DNA from: Marinilabilia rubra
Lineage (GTDB): Bacteria; Bacteroidota; Bacteroidia; Bacteroidales; Marinilabiliaceae
Direction: 5' to 3'
NCBI RefSeq assembly: GCF_003121985.1
Contig: NZ_QEWP01000007.1
Coordinates: 124,001-188,000 of the forward strand
DNA length: 64,000 nucleotides
Both the position numbers and the translations under genes were made by a program. The notes below the pieces were generated by a model. It did not search any database. It was not told where the DNA came from and saw only the letters and a list, made by a program, of their open reading frames with translations. Below, in pieces: positions 54,689-62,740 of the stretch. Numbering within the stretch: position 1 is the stretch's first letter; each line of letters begins with the position of its first letter.

Positions 54689-55894
54689 TTAGAATGCGTT
54701 GGCAGCTGCGGCCCAGGTCCAGCTGAAGATGCTGGTTTGAGGTCCTACTGTGTTTTGGCCCTCAGCAACTTCTGTTAATTCGGCAGCATCAATGCCATCA
54801 AATACTACAGATGCATCAACTCCATCAGCAAGGGTGTACTCAAGGTTAGAAACACTGCTGCTGGTGGCAGCCACCATGTCAGCATATTCTTCAACAACGA
54901 TGTTTTCGTTGGGAACGTCGTAGAAATATACATCTGACATATTAACATTGGTGCTGGCATCAAAGTCGATCAACTCTTCACCCAATTCACCTGCTTTACA
55001 GATTCCGTTGGTGAAAGTGTGATTACCGTTGATGTAAGTACCTTCCGGTCCGTCCAGCTCGAAGAGACTTCCCTGAGGATGAATCACTGCAAAGTTTGAG
55101 CAGGTTCCGTTCCAGGCCTGGTCAGTATCCAAACCATCATCACCTGGGTTCCATACCACCACGTTTGAAACATTTACAGTACCACCAAACCATTCGATAC
55201 CGTCGTCCTGGTTGGCAACAACTTCAATGTTCTCAACTACAGTCTTGTTTCCTACTCCACCAAGCGTAAGTCCGTTGATTTCGTTACCTTCTCCGATGTT
55301 ACTTCCACCGTGACGGATAGAGATGTATTTAAGAACTCCTGAATTATCTTCATCATCAGTACCACCATATTCACCATTGGTATCGGTACTTGGGATACCT
55401 TCAATCTGAGCAGTGGTTCCGTCTCCTACAGAAATATGAGCATTCCCGAGAACGATAACACCACCCCAAAGACCATTGATATCGGGAGGCAGATTTGGGC
55501 TTGCAAAGTCTCCGGCAGCCACATCTTCAGGAGTAATCTCATCAGCTACTGACGTGAAAATAATAGGGGCAGTCGCTTCACCTTCAGCCATAATAGTGGC
55601 ATCGCGAGCAATCAAAAGTGCAGTGGCATTTGATCCTGTACCGGCTTCACCTTTAATGATGGTACCAGGCTCAATAGTTAACGTAGCACCTGCTTCAACA
55701 GCAATTCTACCACCCAGCTGGTAAACATTCTCACTTGTCCAGGTAGTATTTTCTGTGATGTTATCGGTCACGATAACGTTTGTTGTTTCATTTTCATTTC
55801 CACCATTGTTGTCGTCATCCTCAGTGCAAGCGGTGAAAGAAAAAGCCATTCCAAATCCTAAAAGGAGGCTTAAAAGTTTAAATGAATTTTTCAT
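54689..55894 (-). CDS. Surface lipoprotein with predicted right-handed beta-helix
   Basis: 401 residues from the ATG at 55892-55894. Lipobox SFTAC sets C23; the next residues are TEDDDNN, an acidic run resembling the lipoprotein export signal that directs surface display in Bacteroidota. The body repeats short strands: GGRIAVEAGATLTIEPGTI, IMAEGEATAPIIFTS, GGVIVLGNAHI, ISIRHGG, VVENIEVVANQDDGIEWFGGTVNVSNVVVWN. This fits a parallel beta-helix. Very acidic overall. It is upstream of a TonB-dependent receptor on the same strand, so a substrate-capture role is plausible, but the ligand is unknown. Confidence 0.75.
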   Translation of the reverse strand: MKNSFKLLSLLLGFGMAFSFTACTEDDDNNGGNENETTNVIVTDNITENTTWTSENVYQLGGRIAVEAGATLTIEPGTIIKGEAGTGSNATALLIARDATIMAEGEATAPIIFTSVADEITPEDVAAGDFASPNLPPDINGLWGGVIVLGNAHISVGDGTTAQIEGIPSTDTNGEYGGTDDEDNSGVLKYISIRHGGSNIGEGNEINGLTLGGVGNKTVVENIEVVANQDDGIEWFGGTVNVSNVVVWNPGDDGLDTDQAWNGTCSNFAVIHPQGSLFELDGPEGTYINGNHTFTNGICKAGELGEELIDFDASTNVNMSDVYFYDVPNENIVVEEYADMVAATSSSVSNLEYTLADGVDASVVFDGIDAAELTEVAEGQNTVGPQTSIFSWTWAAAANAF

Positions 55895-56210
55895 TGTCTT
55901 CTTGTTTTTTGATTTGTCGTTTAATTTCTGACACTGCAAAAGAACAAGGACAGGATTGCGTGTAGTTTAAGGGGGTTTTAATTAACCGTTAATAAAACAG
56001 ATTCGGGAGTTAAAAGTAAATTAACATTAGGTCTGACACCAATGATTTATTGAACTTTAAATTATTAATAATGTTTGACTTGAAATTCATAAAGAGTGTA
56101 TCCTCTTAATAAAAAAAGAAGAATCCCCTGCAAAAAAACGCCCCTGAAGATGAGGTCAAATAGATTTAGTACATTTGTTAAAAAGCTGTTTTGCATAATT
56201 CAAATGGATA
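55895..56210. other. Upstream region of the beta-helix/TonB receptor unit
   Basis: About 315 bases. Should hold the promoter of the minus-strand lipoprotein and receptor genes; no TAnnTTTG box seen. No repeat. Confidence 0.3.
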
Positions 56211-56366
56211 CAATAGATCGTTAGTCCCGAGGCTTCGGGATAGATATTAGATTTAAGATGAATCATAACCAATTGACATTCGGAGCGTTAACCCAAAAAA
56301 CCATTAACATATAAACAATTGATTCAAAGCTCATTGCAATCCCGAACCATCGGCATAACGGACTAT
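56211..56366 (-). repeat. Element A, copy 6, alternative core
   Basis: CAATAGATCGTTAGTCCCGA, core TCCCGAGGCTTCGGGA (56225-56240), AGATATTAGATTTAAG and AAACAATTGATT. The far end (TAACGGACTATTAGA, about 56353-56367) is less well kept. Degenerate palindrome CCCGAACCATCGGC near 56341. Confidence 0.55.
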
Positions 56367-56407
56367 TAGATGGATAAACACGCTCAAAAAAACAGGTTTA
56401 CCTTTAC

Positions 56408-56682
56408 AAACTGTTTAAATTTTGTTTTTGAAGAATTGAGTTCTTGGACAAGTCAAAATTTATGTGCGTGTTCAGAAAGTATCATTTACAAAGCCTGCCC
56501 TTATTTTTCTTCGGGGGCTTTCGATACCCGAAAATAGGCAGTCCCGATAGGGATGAGTAATTTTCGGGCAAGCGTAATGCGGTAAATGGGACTTTTTGGA
56601 CACGCACTATTTGAGGAAATTTTGACGAAGTATAACAGCTCAAGCCCAGAAAACAGCCTAAAGGATAAAACTTAAACAGTTT
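56408..56682. repeat. Element C copy interrupted by element B
   Basis: The flanks match 49143-49301 closely: AAACTGTTTAAATTTTG, TTGAGTTCTTGGACAAGTC on the left, and AAATTTTGACGAAGTATAA, GGATAAAACTTAAACAGTTT on the right. In the middle, instead of the ~25-base centre, sits an element B copy (56461-56614). This is direct evidence that one element entered the other. Confidence 0.7.
56461..56614 (+). mobile_element. MITE-like element B, copy 3, nested in element C
   Basis: Ends TATGTGCGTGTTCAGAAAGT and ACTTTTTGGACACGCACTAT are inverted repeats. GGCAAGCGTAATGCGGTAAA near 56567-56586 is the reverse complement of the start of the copy at 4627. The interior is partly different and contains TCCCGATAGGGA (56542-56553). 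Confidence 0.65.
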
Positions 56683-56744
56683 CTTAATGTATTCCGCTAT
56701 CCCCATCGGGATTTTTATACACTAAAATTTGAAAAGCACCAAGC

Positions 56745-59700
56745 ATGGAACAGCCAGCCATTCCGCTAAAACTCTATGGACGACAAAAGGAGATAAAAAC
56801 TCTGCTCGAGTCATTTGAACAATTAAGTGCAGGTCTTGGACAGATACTCCTGATCCCGGGACATTCGGGGGTTGGCAAAACAGCTCTGGTTCAGGAACTC
56901 AAAGGACCTGTTTCTCTTAGGAACGGATTTTTTGTAAGTGGTAAATTTGAGCAGTATCAGCAAAACATTCCCTTTTTCCCTTTCCGCCAGGCCATAGCAG
57001 ATTTATGTAATAAATTACAATCAGGGTCGGCAACTGAAAATGAAAGAATAAAAACAGAAATACTGGATGCTTTAGGGGATTTGGGTCAGGTTTTAATAGA
57101 TTTTTTTCCGGAGTTTGAGTCATTAATCGGACCACAACCTGCACTAACGACTGTTAGTCCTCAGGAAGCCAGACACAGATTTGCAGATGTTTTTCAAAAA
57201 TTCTTAAAAGTTATATGCCGACCTGAGCATCCCCTGGTATTATTTATAGATGACTGGCAATGGGCTGATGTTGCTTCCTGCGGATTAATCCGGCAACTTC
57301 AGATAGGCACTTCATTGAGGTATTTCTTAATAATCGCTTCATACCGCGACAATGAAATCGATAAAGGGCACCAACTCTTCTCTGCCCTAAATGAATTAAA
57401 GAGTCGCAATGTGATAATTGAGAAACTGCCCGTTTATAATATCACCCGTAAGGATGTACAAACCCTAATTAAAGATTCCTTTCTGCCAGAAGTAATAAAT
57501 GCCGGCGCGCTGAGTGAGTTGGTTCATTCTGTTACGAAAGGTAACCCGTTTTTTGTCAGGTCGTTTATAAATTATTTCCACGAATCCGGAAATATTTGGT
57601 TCAACCCCCGCAAAAACATATGGGCTTGGAACATAGAAAAATCTGTCTCAAAAAGTCTTCCCACAAATGCGGTTGATTTATTTGCTATAAAACTCAGAAA
57701 ACTTCCTGCCAATCACCAAAATTTATATTTCCTGGCTGCCTGTCTTGGAAACACTTTTGACCTGAATGTTTTAAGCATCATCAGCGGTTATACACCGGAA
57801 CAATGTCAGGAGTACTTCCTCTCCAATGAAGGAGAAATGTTGGTATTTCGTTTAGATGAAGACTCCTCACGTGAAGATGCGTCATTTCTCAAAGGCCCAA
57901 TACTGTTCAAGTTTATCCATGACAAGGTACAGCAAGCTGCCTTTACTCTTGTAAGTGGCGGCAAACTCCCATCCATAAAGCTAAAAATAGGCAGGTTGCT
58001 GATTGATAAGTTGGGATACCAGCAATTGGATGAAAGATTATTTGAAATAATGGATGCTTTCAACCAGGCAATTCATTTAATAACCCATGAGGAAGAAAAA
58101 GAAAAGGTTGTTAGATATAATTTAGCTGCTTCAAAGAAAGCCTATACGGCAACAGCATACAAGTCGGCATTGAATTTTTGCAGGGCAATTGACCCTTTTT
58201 TTGAAGATGAGTCTTTTAAAACCCGGCAATGGCAGAAGAACCATCGATTAATGGTGGATCTATATAAGCAGAGGGCTAATTGTGAATTTCTGGAAGGAGA
58301 CAGAAATAATGCTGTAGAAATGCTAATGGAAGCTGTCGCCAATGCAGAAACCGCTATTGAAAAAGCAGGAATTTTAAATATTCTAATAATCCATTATACC
58401 CTTATGGCCCGATACCCTGAGGCCATTAAATGGGGGAAACAGGCACTTGATGCTCTGGGCATATCTCTGCCTTCCGATAATTATGAAAAAGTCAGGAATA
58501 AAGAAATAGCCATTGTAAGAGAAGCCATTGGGGGACGAACAGTTGAATCGTTGAGCCATTTGCCCATTATGGATAATCCGGAAATGCTTACTGCTTCGGG
58601 GATACTCATAACGATGGGGCCTCCCTGCTACCGTTCCCACCAGAAGCTGTGGAGTGTAATTGTGCCCAAAGTGGTTAACCTTACCCTCCGATATGGAAAT
58701 ATCCCTCAGGTAGGATATAGTCATACCGCTTTTGGTGGTTTGGTTGCCTGGGTTGATAATGATTTTAAAACAACTAAAGCTTTTTCGGAGCTGGCGGTTA
58801 AACTAATGTCAGAAACATTTCAATCCCCCTCCGACCAGAGCATCTTTTACCTGATGCAAGGGAGTTCCATTACACACTGGTTTAAACACTTAAAATACAG
58901 TTGCAGCGATTACAAAGATGCTTACGAAGCTGGATTGAGATCAGGAAATCTTCAATACGCTGCCTATGCATTCGGACACAACATGTATTGCCGGTTTTTT
59001 CAGGGAACAGAACTCAGTACTTTAATGCAGGAAACCATACATTCCCTTGAATTCAGTAAAGCCAGGCTAAATCATTGGGCGATTGACCTGCTTGAAGGAG
59101 GAATGAAAATATTTGAATTCCTTAGTTCTGAAAAAACAAACGGCTCTTCCATCCAAATTGAAGATACGGTATATCTTAAAAAAGTTGAAGAGCATAGGAA
59201 TATTCAGGTTAAGTGCATTTACAACATCCTGAAGATTTACTCATTGTATATTCTGGGCAACCATAAAGAGGCCCTCCGGATAATAGAAGAAACCGAGGAT
59301 ATCCTTTACACGGTGGGGACACAAGGGTTATTGCCATGGCCCGAATTTGAGAGCCTGCGGGTATTAGTCAATTTCTCAAATTACCAGGAGTTCAACCCCA
59401 ATAAACAACAAACAATTATCCGGCAACTTAAGAAATCCATTAATCTATTGAAATTGTGGGCCCAAAATAGTCCGGAAAATTATGAGCACAAATATCAACT
59501 GGCACTGGCCGAAATGGCCAAAATTGAGGGCAACACAAATACTGCTGCTGAATGCTTTGACAAGGCACTAAAAGGAGCTACGAAAGAAGGCTTTATTAAT
59601 TGGGAAGGAATTATAAATGAGAAATATTTTCAGTTCTGGCAGGAGCTGAACAACGAGATGCTTGCCAAGTATTACTGGAAAGAAGCTTATTCCGGTTTTT

Positions 59701-60686
59701 CCAGATGGGGAGCAAGAGCAAAGGTGGTTGTCATGGAGCACACATATAGAAAGAGTATGGAGAGACGCCTTGGCATGAAATCACTCTCTGAAGATATCAG
59801 ATCAAACCTCATCAATAATCAAATTAAGGAACTAAGAGATTATGCTCTTCAAAAACAAGACCGGTTTTTGCGGAATAAAGCTGAAGACCATGTTGGCGAA
59901 TTGGCCCATGCCACTAAAAGACTGCGAATTGAGATTGCCGAAAGGAAAAAAGCACAGGAAGAAATCAAAAAGAAGAATGAAGAACTTCAGTTGCTTAATG
60001 CTACAAAGGATAAATTCTTTTCCATTATTGCCCACGACTTAAAAAGTCCGTTTAACGCCATACTCGGGTTTTCAGATCTGCTCAGGCAAAAGGCCGTAGA
60101 AAAAGATTATGAAACGATAAAAAAGTATTCAAGTGTTATTAACAGTTCGGCCAACCAGGCAATGAATTTATTGATTAATCTCATGGATTGGGCCAGATCG
60201 CAAACCGGCCGCATGAGTTTTAATCCCGAAAAAATTGACCTTATCGAATTATTGGAGGAGTTGAAGAAATTATTTAATATTCCACTTGAGCAAAAATCAA
60301 TCACCCTTGAGATAAATCTGGAAAATAACAACCTCATTTATGCCGACAAGGCTATGATTAATACTATTCTCAGAAATTTACTCTCAAATGCCATAAAATT
60401 CACAGAAAATGAAGGCACGATAAAGGTTTATTCTCAAAAAAACGGGAACGGGTCCGAATTAACAATCAGTGATTCCGGTGTCGGAATCCCTCAGGAAAAG
60501 TTAAAAACATTGTTCCGCATTGAAGAAAACAAGTCAACCCCGGGTACCAATAATGAAAAAGGGACCGGATTGGGATTAATTCTCAGCAAAGAACTGGTAG
60601 AAAAGCATGGAGGCAAAATATGGGCCGAAAGCAACGAAGGAAGGGGTTCTGATTTTCAATTTACAATTCCTGATTCCCCGGCCTGA
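56745..60686 (+). CDS. AAA-ATPase/TPR/histidine-kinase signalling protein
   Basis: 1313 residues, no membrane helix. An N-terminal AAA_16-type ATPase (about 8-330) has Walker A GHSGVGKTAL (39-48) and Walker B LVLFIDDWQWAD near 170. Helical TPR-like repeats cover about 430-1030, then a coiled coil (about 1030-1085), a HisKA domain with H1097 in FFSIIAHDLKSPFN, and a HATPase domain (about 1180-1310) with NAIKFTENEG, ISDSGVGIP and GTGLGL. It resembles the C-terminal parts of PknB-ATPase-histidine kinase fusions but lacks the Ser/Thr kinase and GAF domains. No response regulator is adjacent. Confidence 0.9.
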   Translation: MEQPAIPLKLYGRQKEIKTLLESFEQLSAGLGQILLIPGHSGVGKTALVQELKGPVSLRNGFFVSGKFEQYQQNIPFFPFRQAIADLCNKLQSGSATENERIKTEILDALGDLGQVLIDFFPEFESLIGPQPALTTVSPQEARHRFADVFQKFLKVICRPEHPLVLFIDDWQWADVASCGLIRQLQIGTSLRYFLIIASYRDNEIDKGHQLFSALNELKSRNVIIEKLPVYNITRKDVQTLIKDSFLPEVINAGALSELVHSVTKGNPFFVRSFINYFHESGNIWFNPRKNIWAWNIEKSVSKSLPTNAVDLFAIKLRKLPANHQNLYFLAACLGNTFDLNVLSIISGYTPEQCQEYFLSNEGEMLVFRLDEDSSREDASFLKGPILFKFIHDKVQQAAFTLVSGGKLPSIKLKIGRLLIDKLGYQQLDERLFEIMDAFNQAIHLITHEEEKEKVVRYNLAASKKAYTATAYKSALNFCRAIDPFFEDESFKTRQWQKNHRLMVDLYKQRANCEFLEGDRNNAVEMLMEAVANAETAIEKAGILNILIIHYTLMARYPEAIKWGKQALDALGISLPSDNYEKVRNKEIAIVREAIGGRTVESLSHLPIMDNPEMLTASGILITMGPPCYRSHQKLWSVIVPKVVNLTLRYGNIPQVGYSHTAFGGLVAWVDNDFKTTKAFSELAVKLMSETFQSPSDQSIFYLMQGSSITHWFKHLKYSCSDYKDAYEAGLRSGNLQYAAYAFGHNMYCRFFQGTELSTLMQETIHSLEFSKARLNHWAIDLLEGGMKIFEFLSSEKTNGSSIQIEDTVYLKKVEEHRNIQVKCIYNILKIYSLYILGNHKEALRIIEETEDILYTVGTQGLLPWPEFESLRVLVNFSNYQEFNPNKQQTIIRQLKKSINLLKLWAQNSPENYEHKYQLALAEMAKIEGNTNTAAECFDKALKGATKEGFINWEGIINEKYFQFWQELNNEMLAKYYWKEAYSGFSRWGARAKVVVMEHTYRKSMERRLGMKSLSEDIRSNLINNQIKELRDYALQKQDRFLRNKAEDHVGELAHATKRLRIEIAERKKAQEEIKKKNEELQLLNATKDKFFSIIAHDLKSPFNAILGFSDLLRQKAVEKDYETIKKYSSVINSSANQAMNLLINLMDWARSQTGRMSFNPEKIDLIELLEELKKLFNIPLEQKSITLEINLENNNLIYADKAMINTILRNLLSNAIKFTENEGTIKVYSQKNGNGSELTISDSGVGIPQEKLKTLFRIEENKSTPGTNNEKGTGLGLILSKELVEKHGGKIWAESNEGRGSDFQFTIPDSPA

Positions 60687-60717
60687 GAACGGTGCGACTT
60701 AATACGGCTAAAAAAAC

Positions 60718-60853
60718 AGGCTGTCCAAAAAGTTATGAATTTTTAGCCTTTTGTCGTTCTGAACGTAGTGAAGAATCTGTTCTTTTGATGTACAGATTTT
60801 TCGACTACGCTCAACTTAAAAACCTTTGGCGTTTTTAACTTTTTGGACAGCCC
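60718..60853. mobile_element. MITE-like element D
   Basis: A 136-base element with 18-base ends AGGCTGTCCAAAAAGTTA (60718-60735) and TAACTTTTTGGACAGCCC (60836-60853), matching at 17 of 18 positions as inverted repeats. Inner GTTCTGAACGTAGTGAAGAA and TTCGACTACGCTCAAC. The TGTCCAAAAAGT core of the ends also occurs at one end of element B copy 3, so both may be moved by related transposases. No open frame. Confidence 0.7.
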
Positions 60854-60894
60854 CTTGCAAATGAGTTCTAAAATTAAAAATGAAACAAAAAAGT

Positions 60895-61137
60895 CTATGA
60901 GGCCAGAAGATCCTTGAGTTTCTCCTCATATTCATTTCTGTCAATCTCCCCTTTAACGTACCTTTCTTTTAAAATGGTAAGAGGAGAGGGATGTTCTTCT
61001 TCCAACGCATCCTTAATTCCTTTTTTGGTAGCCCAGGATAAAAATGCAAGAGCTGGAACTGTTATCATCCAGCCCCAACCGATGGTCCAGGCTCCTTTGC
61101 TTTTTTTCGTTGTTTTATCTCTTTTTTCTTCCTTCAT
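60895..61137 (-). CDS. Small SHOCT-domain membrane protein
   Basis: 80 residues. A basic N-terminus (KEEKRDKTTKKSKGA), one hydrophobic helix (about 17-36, WTIGWGWMITVPALAFLSW) and a C-terminal SHOCT domain (PLTILKERYVKGEIDRNEYEEKLKDLL). SHOCT segments mediate oligomerisation or attachment. Alone on the minus strand; specific role unknown. Confidence 0.8.
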   Translation of the reverse strand: MKEEKRDKTTKKSKGAWTIGWGWMITVPALAFLSWATKKGIKDALEEEHPSPLTILKERYVKGEIDRNEYEEKLKDLLAS

Positions 61138-61203
61138 AATTCAACGTTTTGAGTATGTTAGCCTACAATATAACATTTTAGAATGAAAAGGGAAAGGGTT
61201 TAT

Positions 61204-61226
61204 AAGCCAAACATGATTGGCTTTTT
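61204..61226 (+). terminator. Weak hairpin upstream of the methyltransferase gene
   Basis: AAGCCAA, loop ACATGA, TTGGCTT followed by TTTATTG. Terminator-like but in the space between divergent genes, so it could act as an attenuator for the methyltransferase or be fortuitous. Confidence 0.3.
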
Positions 61227-61264
61227 ATTGTTCTAAAAGGATAATTTCAGTAATTTCATGACTT

Positions 61265-61840
61265 ATGGAAGATAAAAAATTTGATCCGGAACTAAGAGAT
61301 AAACTAAACAACCCGGAACGTTTAGAAAAACTTGAACCCGGGAAAATATGGGACTTTATAAACTATAAAAACCCACTCCAAATCATTGACATCGGAGCCG
61401 GAACAGGCTTTATAACACAAGCCCTGGCCAGCTATGCTCCTGAGGCAACTTTTGAGGCTTTAGATATTGAACCTGTCATGGTTGAGGAAATGGAAAAATC
61501 ATTGCCCAAAAACTCCAATATCCGACCTTTATTGATGGAGAGAAATAAAATTGACAGTCCGGATGAATCCACAGATGTGGTTGTAATGATCAATCTTTTT
61601 CATGAACTGAACAAGCCACATAAACTGCTGCGTGAAGTAAAAAGGGTACTAAAGCCTGGTGGAAAGCTGCTTATTATCGATTGGGCAAAGAAACCTGAAG
61701 CCAGTGAATCAGGCCCTCCAATGGATCACAGAATAGATGAGGCAACCATAACTTCTTTGATGATTGAAGCCGATTTTTCAAACATACTCACCACTGATGA
61801 TTTTACAGATCATGTTGGGGTAATAGGGACAAAAGTTTAA
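61265..61840 (+). CDS. Class I SAM-dependent methyltransferase
   Basis: 191 residues. Motif I IIDIGAGTGFIT (about 39-50), acidic end of strand 2 (EALDIEPVM), post-I NIRPLL, and RVLKPGGKLLIIDWAKKP are typical of Methyltransf_11/UbiE-like enzymes. Substrate unknown. The gene stands alone and is followed by the element E cluster. Confidence 0.9.
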   Translation: MEDKKFDPELRDKLNNPERLEKLEPGKIWDFINYKNPLQIIDIGAGTGFITQALASYAPEATFEALDIEPVMVEEMEKSLPKNSNIRPLLMERNKIDSPDESTDVVVMINLFHELNKPHKLLREVKRVLKPGGKLLIIDWAKKPEASESGPPMDHRIDEATITSLMIEADFSNILTTDDFTDHVGVIGTKV

Positions 61841-61841
61841 A

Positions 61842-62080
61842 TTAGGGAGCGCTGAAAAACGCCTACTTAATTAGCGTTTAAAACTTTAAATCATATCAAC
61901 AAACTCCTAAGTGCAAGGTTATTCCACATCAAACTCGGATTTCTTTGCACTTAATCATAAAAAAACAGCTAATCAAAAGAACAAAATTTACTGCACCGCC
62001 CGAATCTCGAAGTATTTCAATACTCCTTCGATTGGGCGGCTTGTAAATTTTGCCCTTTTGACTTTTTCAGCAGTCCCTAA
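61842..62080. mobile_element. Element E, copy 1
   Basis: Inverted ends TTAGGGAGCGCTGAAAAACG and TTTTTCAGCAGTCCCTAA. In between: GTGCAAGGTTATTCCACA, then a long hairpin (61984-62052) of AAAATTTAC, CCGCCC, AATC, CGAAGTATT and their complements (AATACTCCTTCG, GATT, GGGCGG, GTAAATTTT). No coding content. Confidence 0.7.
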
Positions 62081-62093
62081 ATTAGAAATTATG

Positions 62094-62240
62094 CAGGGTG
62101 CGCTAAAAAACGCAAATTCAATTAACTATCGGACACTTAAAGCACATCAACAATTAACCGGGTGCAAGGTTATTCCACAGCATACTCTTATACCTTTGCA
62201 CTTGTAAATAGGGTCTGCTGAAAAAGTCAGCAGCCCTATT
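62094..62240. mobile_element. Element E, partial copy 2
   Basis: Has AGGGTGCGCTAAAAAACGC and GTGCAAGGTTATTCCACA like copy 1, but lacks the long hairpin and ends in the compact palindrome TAGGGTCTGCTGAAAAAGTC with its complement AGCAGCCCTA (62209-62238). Confidence 0.6.
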
Positions 62241-62525
62241 TTAATTTTATTTTTTATTGTCCTTTTTGGCATTGCCCCAAAAAGAACGAAAAAAGTCTAG
62301 TCCGTTTAAACCTATCCGCCCGCGAAAGTCAAAATTTCCGGCCATAGCGCAAGGCCTTGAAAGTCGTCCATTTTGGCTTCCCGCTGTCCGCCGGCCCGGA
62401 AAACGAACAGGCCACCGCGCCTTACAAATAGTAAAAGCCGTTCAGCCTAAAAACATTCTTTTGAACAGTAACATTTTGAATACTAATTACCGCGGGAGCA
62501 GACTTTTTGATAGATTTACTTGAAA
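62241..62525. other. GC-richer block inside the element E cluster
   Basis: About 280 bases with more G+C than the surroundings (CCGCCCGCGAAAG, GTCCGCCGGCCCGG). An 88-codon plus-strand frame is open (62257-62523) but rich in Arg, Lys and Pro and lacks family features. Likely part of a dispersed repeat or a decayed insertion; not assigned. Confidence 0.35.
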
Positions 62526-62589
62526 ACCTTGCACTTTGAATGTGATTATTAGCTATAACTGATTTATTATTAGTTCTTTATTTGTTTCT

Positions 62590-62728
62590 CAGCAAGCCCT
62601 AAATAAGAAAACTGCTAATCAAAAGAAAAAAATTTACTTCACCGGCCCAATCTCGAAGTATTTCAATACACCTTCGATTGGCCGGCTTGTAAATTTTGTC
62701 TTTTTTGACTTTTTCAGCAATCCCTAAC
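62590..62728. mobile_element. Element E, copy 3
   Basis: CAGCAAGCCCTAAATAAG at one end, then the long hairpin (62628-62698) nearly the same as in copy 1, and GACTTTTTCAGCAATCCCTAA at the other end. Compared with copy 1, the stem reads CCGGCC/GGCCGG in place of CCGCCC/GGGCGG, a paired change. Confidence 0.7.
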
Positions 62729-62740
62729 GTAAATTTTTCT

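Noticed and set aside
56482-56706. 74-codon minus-strand frame before the large kinase gene
   Set aside because: Crosses the junction of nested elements B and C; not a gene.
62257-62523. 88-codon Arg/Pro-rich plus-strand frame
   Set aside because: Lies within the repeat cluster, has unusual composition and no domain; likely repeat sequence.
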